Shown piece by piece: positions 15,054 to 19,774 of a stretch of DNA of 19,774 nucleotides. The DNA lies in assembly GCA_016210785.1 (NCBI GenBank), contig JACQTN010000082.1, positions 1 to 19,774 of the forward strand, read 5' to 3'. The position numbers and the translations under genes were made by a program. The stretch comes from Armatimonadota bacterium. GTDB taxonomy: Bacteria > Sysuimicrobiota > Sysuimicrobiia > Sysuimicrobiales > JACQTN01. Each line of letters opens with the position of its first letter. The stretch's first letter is position 1. The notes under the pieces were generated by a model. That model was given only the letters and a program-made list of their open reading frames with translations. It did no database searches and was not told the DNA's origin.

Positions 15054-17188
15054 GTTTCCAGCCGCCGCCCCATGTCCATCAGCTCGCGGATCCAAGAGGT
15101 GGGAAGGACCACAAGACCGGGGGCGCGCGGGTCCGTCTGGGAGTCGACGTCGGCGGCACCTTCACTGACCTCTCCGTCTTCCACGAGGAGACGGGGTCCA
15201 TCACCGTCTACAAGACGCCCACCACCGCCGAGGACCAGTCCCTGGGGATCATCAGCGGCGCCAGGGCTATTCTCGAGCTCTGCGGCGCCGCCCCGGAGCA
15301 GGTCGGCTACTTCGCCCACGGCACCACCGTCGCCACCAACTCGTTGCTGGAGGCCAAGATGGCGAAGGTGGGGCTGATCACGACACGAGGCTTTCGGGAC
15401 CTGCTGGAGATCCGCCGCCAGATCCGTCCCACCCTCTACGACCTCTTTTTCGTCAAGCCCGAGCCACCCATTACACGGGACCTGAGACTCGAGGTGACGG
15501 AGCGGGTGGGCCCGGCCGGCGAGGTGCTGCAGCCGCTGGACGAGCAGGAGGCGCGCAGCGCCATCGCCCAACTGGTATCCGCCGGCGTGTCGGCCATCGC
15601 CATCTGCTTCCTCTACTCCTTTCTGTACCCGGAGCACGAGGAGCGGGTGGCCGCCCTGGCGCGGCAGGTGGCGCCGGAGATCCCGGTGTGGACCTCCCAC
15701 CAGGTTCTTCCTGAGTTCCGGGAGTTCGAGCGGCTCAGCACCACGGTAGCCAACGCGGCCCTGGGGCCCGTGATGGGCCGGTATCTGTCCAACCTGAGGA
15801 CCAGGGTCGCCGCCGAGGGGGTCCCGGTGGGTCCCTACATCATGCAGTCCAACGGCGGCGTGATGTCGGTCGAGGTGGCGACCCGGCGGCCGGCGCACAC
15901 CCTGATGTCCGGCCCCGCCGCGGGGGTGATCGGTGCGATCCACATCGGCCAGCTGGTGGGTATCCAGAACCTCGTCACTTTCGACATGGGCGGGACCAGC
16001 ACGGACGTCTGCCTGGTGGAGAAGGGTGTGGCCCAGGTGAGCATGGAGAAGGAGATCGCCGGCTATCCCGTCCGCATCCCTATGGTGGACGTGCACTCCA
16101 TCGGCGCCGGGGGCGGCAGCGTGGCCTGGATTGACGCGGGCGGCCGCCTGAAGGTGGGGCCGCGCAGTATGGGGGCCCGTCCCGGTCCGGCGGCGTACGC
16201 CCTCGGCGGCGATGAGCCCACCGTGAGCGACGCCAATATCGTCCTGGGCCGACTGAACCCACACTACCTGCTGGGCGGCAAGATGAAGTTGGAGCCGGAC
16301 CGCGCCTGGAAGACCATCGAGGAGAAGGTGGCGAAGCCGCTGGGGCTGGGTGTGGTGGAAGCCGCCGAGGGTATCCTCACCATCGTCAACTCCAACATGG
16401 TGCTGGCCACCCGGGTCGTCTCGGTGGAGCGCGGCTACGATCCGCGGGAGTTCGTCCTCGTGGCCTTCGGCGGCGCGGGTCCGCTTCACGCCACGGAGGT
16501 GGCAGCCGAACTGGGCGTCCACCAGGTGCTGATCCCGGAGGCGCCGGGCATTGTCTGCGCCCTGGGCACACTCACCACGGATCTGCGCACCGACTACGTG
16601 CACAGCATCATCGTGCGCACCGCCCAGGCCAGGCCCGCACAGTTCAACGCCATGTGGCAGGAGTTGGAGCAACGGGCCAACCGCTGGCTAGACCAGGAGG
16701 GAGTGCCGGCCGACAGACGGCTGCTGGAGCGGAGCGTGGACATGCGCTACGTCGGGCAGAACTACGAGATCACGGTGGCGGCGCCCGGCGGGGAGTGGGA
16801 CGGGGCCGCGATGCGGGAGATGGAGACCCGATTTCACGCCCGGCACCAACACGTCTACGGTGACAGCGTACCGGGTGAGCCGACGCAGATCATCAACCTG
16901 CGGGTGACCGCCTACGGCTTTGTGCCCAAGGCGGACCTCCGGCGGCAAGACGTGGCGGAGATCGATGGGGTGGAGCTGCTGGCCGAGCGGCGAGTGTACT
17001 GGGGCAGCCGGCACGGCTTCGTCGCCACGCCCGTATACAACCGGGCCCGGCTGGCAGCCGGGCAAGTGGTGGAAGGCCCGGCCATCCTGGAGCAGATGGA
17101 TTCCACGACCGTGCTGGGTCCGGGCCAGACGGCACGGGTGGATGAGTACCGCAACCTACGTGTAGAAATCAAAGGTTGGGTGGAGTGA
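15050..17188 (+). CDS. hyuA: HyuA-family subunit (N-methylhydantoinase A / 5-oxoprolinase-like), second copy
   Basis: ATP-dependent partner of the preceding HyuB; 712 residues. Landmarks: RLGVDVGGTFTDLSVF (29-44), FAHGTTVATNSLLE (88-101), TLMSGPAAGVIGA (284-296), VTFDMGGTSTDVCLV (309-323), VHSIGAGGGSVAW and AFGGAGPLHATEVAAELG. This is the classical hydantoinase/oxoprolinase pattern, closer to the family average than the first copy. About 28 residues precede the conserved N terminus, slightly longer than usual; ATG 15050 is nevertheless the only ATG in frame nearby and overlaps the hyuB stop as ATGA. The last codons (GWVE, stop) lie inside a large inverted repeat (17178-17278), so the C-terminal end may have been shaped by that element. 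Whether it is a lactam/imide hydrolase or a carboxylase cannot be decided here. Confidence 0.94.
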   Translation: MSFQPPPHVHQLADPRGGKDHKTGGARVRLGVDVGGTFTDLSVFHEETGSITVYKTPTTAEDQSLGIISGARAILELCGAAPEQVGYFAHGTTVATNSLLEAKMAKVGLITTRGFRDLLEIRRQIRPTLYDLFFVKPEPPITRDLRLEVTERVGPAGEVLQPLDEQEARSAIAQLVSAGVSAIAICFLYSFLYPEHEERVAALARQVAPEIPVWTSHQVLPEFREFERLSTTVANAALGPVMGRYLSNLRTRVAAEGVPVGPYIMQSNGGVMSVEVATRRPAHTLMSGPAAGVIGAIHIGQLVGIQNLVTFDMGGTSTDVCLVEKGVAQVSMEKEIAGYPVRIPMVDVHSIGAGGGSVAWIDAGGRLKVGPRSMGARPGPAAYALGGDEPTVSDANIVLGRLNPHYLLGGKMKLEPDRAWKTIEEKVAKPLGLGVVEAAEGILTIVNSNMVLATRVVSVERGYDPREFVLVAFGGAGPLHATEVAAELGVHQVLIPEAPGIVCALGTLTTDLRTDYVHSIIVRTAQARPAQFNAMWQELEQRANRWLDQEGVPADRRLLERSVDMRYVGQNYEITVAAPGGEWDGAAMREMETRFHARHQHVYGDSVPGEPTQIINLRVTAYGFVPKADLRRQDVAEIDGVELLAERRVYWGSRHGFVATPVYNRARLAAGQVVEGPAILEQMDSTTVLGPGQTARVDEYRNLRVEIKGWVE

Positions 17189-17278
17189 CTTTGCGCCACT
17201 GACCCACCTGAAATGTCCGGAGTGCCCCTGCCGAGGCAATCGGGGGTCTTCGGACATTTCAGGCGGGTCACTCCACCC
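17178..17278. repeat. Large imperfect inverted repeat overlapping the end of hyuA
   Basis: The outer arms GGGTGGAGTGAC (17178-17189) and GTCACTCCACCC (17267-17278) are perfect. The inner arms, GACCC-A-CCTGAAATGTCCG (17201-17219) and CGGACATTTCAGG-C-GGGTC (17251-17269), pair 18 of 19. A small TGCC/GGCA hairpin (17229-17238) sits in the loop. The left arm is interrupted by about 12 unpaired bases (17189-17200). The hyuA stop codon (17186-17188) is inside the left outer arm. There is no T-run, so it may be a foldback or palindromic mobile element, or a strong mRNA 3' hairpin. Confidence 0.85.
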
Positions 17279-17483
17279 TTCTCCAAGTGTCCGACGTGGG
17301 GAGGGTCTTGCCCGGCACGTGCGACATTCTTCCGAGGCGCGCCGTCCTGCCGCGCTCACCGACTTCACGGCGCACCCGCGACGGTGCAGGTACCGAACTA
17401 TCAGTGATGCTCGGACTCGGCACAGCCGGTCCTGTGCAAGTACCCGGTGCGGATCTACGGGACGCGCACCATAGGAGGGAAGG
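17279..17483 (+). other. Leader region of the opine-dehydrogenase-like gene
   Basis: No gene seen. It holds a stem-loop at 17289-17325, a weaker GCGCCGT/ACGGCGC dyad (17339-17345 with 17367-17373) and the strong ribosome site AGGAGGGA (17473-17480) of the next gene. The spacing from hyuA suggests a new transcription unit, but I cannot pick out a convincing -35/-10 pair. Confidence 0.5.
17289..17325 (+). terminator. Stem-loop, possible terminator after the second operon
   Basis: GTCCGACGTG (17289-17298) can pair with CACGTGCGAC (17316-17325) except for two central positions, and GGG (17303-17305) with CCC (17311-17313) extends the stem inward. ATTCTT follows (17326-17331). The T-run is poor, so termination is uncertain; it could equally be a protein-binding dyad. 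Confidence 0.3.
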
Positions 17484-18566
17484 ATGGCAAAGAACGCTCG
17501 TTTCGCGATTCTGGGAGCCGGCAACGGCGGCCTGTCCATGGCAGGAGACCTGGTGCTCCACGGTTTCGAGGTGTCGGGATTATACGATCGGTTCCAGGAA
17601 GCCGTGGCCCCCGTTCAGCAGCGGGGCGGGATCGAGATGGTCGGTGGATGGCGCGAGGGCTTTGCGCCGATTGCCAACGCCACGACGGACATGGCCAAAG
17701 CCGTGGCGGGCGCGAAGATCGTCGTGGTAGTGGTTCCGACCTTCGCCCACGAGTGGATCGCCACCCAGTTGGCGCCGCTGCTGGAGGACGGCCAGATCGT
17801 CCTGCTGACGCCCGGCTACCCCTTCGGCACCCTGCTGTTCCGGAGGACCCTCCAGGCCAACGGGTTGAAGGCAACGGTGGACCTGGCGGAGACCAATCTG
17901 ATTCTATACGCGACCCGCATCGTGGGTCCCGCCACCGTGGGCATCAAGCAGATCAAGAACATTCTCTACTTCTCGGCTCTACCGGCCACCCGCGCTCCGG
18001 ACCTGCTGGACGTGCTGAGATCCGCTATCCCGCAGTTGGAGCCGCTGGCCAATGTGTTGGAGGTGGGCTTCAACTGCACCAATCCATTGAGCCACGCGCC
18101 CGCCGTGCTGCTCAACGTCAGCCGCATGGAGCAGGATACCGGGACCCAGCACTTCGACTTCCACCAGTGGATCACGCCCGGGGTCGCCCGGGTGAAGGCG
18201 GCGATGGACGCCGAGCGCGGCGCCGTGGTGAGGGCGATGGGCCTGCATTTCATCCCTGCCGCGGAGATGAGCCGTCGCATGTACGAGGGCACCGAGCTGA
18301 AGCTGGTGCCGATGGTGGGGCCCGTTCTCGAGGGCAGCAAGAGCGTGCCGCCCCGCTACATCACCGAAGATGTCCCGATGGCGATGGTCGCCTGGTCGTC
18401 AATGGGACAAAAGCTGGGTGTACCGACCCCTTCGGTGGATGCGATGATCCACCTGGCGAACGTCATGAAGGAGACCGACTTCCGGGCAGTGGGCCGCACC
18501 GTGGAGTTCGCCGGCCTGGCCAGCAAGAGCATGGACGAGATCCTGAACATGGTGAACCGTGGTTGA
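17484..18566 (+). CDS. Octopine/nopaline dehydrogenase family NAD(P)-dependent oxidoreductase
   Basis: 360 residues, matching the opine dehydrogenase family. These enzymes reversibly join an amino acid and a 2-oxo acid by reductive amination to an N-(carboxyalkyl) amino acid; bacteria can use them to break opines down. The N-terminal Rossmann fold shows FAILGAGNGGLSMAGDL (7-23) with the GxGNGG nucleotide loop. The C-terminal octopine-dehydrogenase domain (about 170-340) shows CTNPLSHAPAVLLN (198-211), in which H204 fits the catalytic histidine, and RYITEDVP (291-298). The ATG is set by AGGAGGGA (17473-17480). The gene is flanked by hairpins upstream and the iclR promoter downstream, so it may be its own unit under IclR or nearby control. 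Substrates are unknown; relatives also occur where no classical opine is known. Confidence 0.9.
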   Translation: MAKNARFAILGAGNGGLSMAGDLVLHGFEVSGLYDRFQEAVAPVQQRGGIEMVGGWREGFAPIANATTDMAKAVAGAKIVVVVVPTFAHEWIATQLAPLLEDGQIVLLTPGYPFGTLLFRRTLQANGLKATVDLAETNLILYATRIVGPATVGIKQIKNILYFSALPATRAPDLLDVLRSAIPQLEPLANVLEVGFNCTNPLSHAPAVLLNVSRMEQDTGTQHFDFHQWITPGVARVKAAMDAERGAVVRAMGLHFIPAAEMSRRMYEGTELKLVPMVGPVLEGSKSVPPRYITEDVPMAMVAWSSMGQKLGVPTPSVDAMIHLANVMKETDFRAVGRTVEFAGLASKSMDEILNMVNRG

Positions 18567-18641
18567 TTGACGCTGCCGTCTCGGCGGCGGCTGTGGGCCC
18601 AGGCGCGAGCAGAATCAGGCAATGACCCGACAGAGGGCTCT

Positions 18642-18668
18642 TTGCGGCGCGCAGACACTCGGTATGAA
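18642..18668 (+). promoter_or_regulatory. Weak candidate promoter of iclR
   Basis: TTGCGG (18642-18647) and TATGAA (18663-18668) are separated by 15 bases, shorter than the preferred 17. It lies just upstream of the iclR start, and the gene has no clear ribosome site, so a very short leader is possible. The matching positions in copy A are poorly conserved, so confidence is low. Confidence 0.2.
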
Positions 18669-18673
18669 CAAAT

Positions 18674-18690
18674 GAGACAGGCTGTTTCTC
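18674..18690. promoter_or_regulatory. Candidate IclR autoregulatory dyad
   Basis: GAGACAG-G-CTGTTTCTC forms an inverted repeat with a two-base bulge and ends two bases before the iclR ATG (18692). The same site is kept upstream of the second transport operon (7207-7223). Binding by the IclR protein is inferred from place and conservation. Confidence 0.35.
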
Positions 18691-18691
18691 C

Positions 18692-19498
18692 ATGACGAAC
18701 ACCATCCGCTCCGTTGCCAAGGCGATGCGGATCTTTCTGGCTTTCGACGATCGATCGCCGGAGTTCAGCGTGACAGAGCTCAGCCGTCGCGTGGGCTTTC
18801 CGAAATCTGTGGCCTATAAGCTGCTGCGGACGCTGGCTGCTCAGGGATTCCTTCAGCAAGATCCCCTCACCAGGCGCTACCGGATCGGGCCCGCGATCCT
18901 GACCGTTGCGGGCGCGTTCCTGAGATCCGAGCCCCTGACCAGAGAAGGCCTCCCCGTCCTCCGGCAACTCTCGGCGACCACCGGGCATACCGCCACACTG
19001 GGGATCCTTGGCGGGTCCGACGTGCTATTTGTCGGCGCCGTGGAAGGGTCCTGCGCCGTGCGGGCGGGGGCGAAGGTGGGCGACCGGCGACCCGTTCACG
19101 CCACGGCAAGCGGGAAGATCCTGCTCTCCGGCCTTCCCGATAGGGAGGTCGAGAGGCTGCTGGGGCACGGGCCACTGCCACGATTGACGCCGTTCACCAC
19201 CGTGGACGCGGAGAGGTTGAAGAAAGAACTCGCCGTGGTCCGCAAGACAGGTGTGGCCTACAACCTGCGGGAGCGGAGTGAGGAGATTTGCTCGGTGGCC
19301 GCTGCGGTCCGTAACCACCTGGACCAGATCGTCGCGGCGATTGGCGTGACCTTTTCCTCCCACCTGGAATCGCCCGGCCTCCTTGAGCAGTTGTCGCGCG
19401 CGGTCCAGGCACACGCGTGGAAACTCTCCCGACGGCTGGGGGCACCCTCCGTCGGCAGGAACTCTGATGGGCAGCGTTGCTCCCGGTCCAGAGGGTAG
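18692..19498 (+). CDS. IclR-family transcriptional regulator
   Basis: Cytoplasmic DNA-binding regulator, 268 residues, usual size. The N-terminal winged helix-turn-helix begins IRSVAKAMRIFLAF (5-18), with FSVTELSRRVGFPKSVAYKLLRTL split across the two helices (about 25-48) and QGFLQQDPLTRRYRIG (51-66) as the wing. The effector-binding domain (about 80-250) includes RAGAKVGDRRPVHATASGK (about 124-142). It probably senses the catabolised compound or a product. The ATG at 18692 has no clear ribosome site, but the conserved IclR start makes it the natural choice. It lies upstream of a substrate-binding protein gene and downstream of the opine-dehydrogenase-like gene. Its promoter and first codons are duplicated at 7135-7252. 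Confidence 0.95.
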   Translation: MTNTIRSVAKAMRIFLAFDDRSPEFSVTELSRRVGFPKSVAYKLLRTLAAQGFLQQDPLTRRYRIGPAILTVAGAFLRSEPLTREGLPVLRQLSATTGHTATLGILGGSDVLFVGAVEGSCAVRAGAKVGDRRPVHATASGKILLSGLPDREVERLLGHGPLPRLTPFTTVDAERLKKELAVVRKTGVAYNLRERSEEICSVAAAVRNHLDQIVAAIGVTFSSHLESPGLLEQLSRAVQAHAWKLSRRLGAPSVGRNSDGQRCSRSRG

Positions 19499-19597
19499 AT
19501 TGTCCGAGAATTACCAGCTGCACCGACTCGAGGAGGGCGAGCCGCGACGAACTAAGCCTTGGGCTATGCTCAAGGAGCGCGCGAAGGAGGGTTGATC

Positions 19598-19774
19598 ATG
19601 CGCCTTGGTGCTTTGCTCGGTCTCGCGTTGGTCCTAGTCGTGATTCTTGTAGTACCGATCGAGGGGCAGGGAACGACTGACGGACACCTGGTGATTTCCG
19701 TCGGCGAGTCCCTGCCCACCCTTGATCCTCAGGCTCGAGGGACCATCACCTACACCGCATCGCAGGTCTTCGAC
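19598..19774 (+). CDS. Substrate-binding protein of a peptide-type ABC transporter (3' end outside window)
   Basis: The first 59 codons of a third family-5 binding protein. ATG 19598 follows AAGGAGGG (19584-19591). The product starts with a signal peptide (MRLG, then a hydrophobic core to about residue 20, likely cut near residue 25) and no lipobox cysteine. It continues with LVISVGESLPTLDPQA and YTASQVFD, the typical family start (TLDP, then a conserved helix leading to F-D). It probably opens another transporter operon under the adjacent iclR; permease and ATPase genes would lie past the window. Confidence 0.88.
   Translation, partial: MRLGALLGLALVLVVILVVPIEGQGTTDGHLVISVGESLPTLDPQARGTITYTASQVFD

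Larger units (their letters stand above)
18598..18715 (+). repeat. Copy B of the duplicated iclR promoter and start region
   Basis: This is the intact partner of 7135-7252. It spans the space between the opine-dehydrogenase gene and iclR and the first eight codons of iclR. Relative to copy A it has about four or five extra bases just before AAATGAGA and lacks the perfect ATCGGGT/ACCCGAT dyad. Confidence 0.8.

Noticed and set aside
17213..17407. Small + strand frame starting in the large inverted repeat
   Set aside because: It arises from the palindrome sequence, has no ribosome site and no recognisable residues.
1..19774. CRISPR arrays, tRNA or rRNA genes, transposases
   Set aside because: No spaced direct repeats, no cloverleaf-like or rRNA-like sequence and no transposase motifs were found on reading through both strands.

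Overview
The window is a GC-rich (about two thirds G+C by eye) stretch of bacterial chromosome. Every supported gene is on the + strand and genes are packed tightly, with several ATGA, TGATG or TAGTG stop/start overlaps. I see no tRNA, rRNA, CRISPR array or transposase. All three substrate-binding proteins have plain Sec signal peptides without a lipobox cysteine, which fits a diderm (Gram-negative-type) periplasm. The mix of many peptide-type ABC transporters, HyuA/HyuB pairs, MmgE/PrpD and M19-like proteins is typical of versatile soil or subsurface heterotrophs. I cannot place the organism below bacterium with confidence.

Layout. (1) 1-6887: the tail of a DppC-type permease, a family-5 substrate-binding protein, an M19 dipeptidase-like protein that lacks several canonical metal ligands, and a HyuA-HyuB pair. 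This reads as one operon. (2) 6888-7303: a gene-free gap holding a possible terminator and a decayed copy of the promoter and first codons of an iclR gene. (3) 7304-17188: a second operon with a substrate-binding protein, DppB and DppC permeases, an imidazolonepropionase-like amidohydrolase, an MmgE/PrpD protein and a second pair in reversed order, HyuB-HyuA. A 9-bp perfect palindrome sits in the last codons of the MmgE/PrpD gene, and a roughly 100-bp inverted repeat begins inside the last codons of the second hyuA. (4) 17484-19774: an octopine/nopaline-dehydrogenase-family protein, an IclR-family regulator and the start of a third substrate-binding protein.

How the genes may work together (inference). 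The set looks like a catabolic island for imported small nitrogenous compounds with amide, imide or lactam bonds. Substrate-binding proteins and DppBC permeases would bring in an oligopeptide-like or opine-like compound. The two ATP-dependent HyuAB enzymes would open lactam or imide rings (or carboxylate a ketone). The amidohydrolase and M19-like protein would cleave or otherwise process C-N bonds. The MmgE/PrpD protein would isomerise or dehydrate a di- or tricarboxylate, and the opine-dehydrogenase-like protein would interconvert an N-(carboxyalkyl) amino acid with its amino and keto acid. The IclR protein is the only regulator seen. Its own promoter region is repeated in front of the second transport operon, linking the two units by sequence. 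No transporter ATPase (DppD/DppF) lies in the window.
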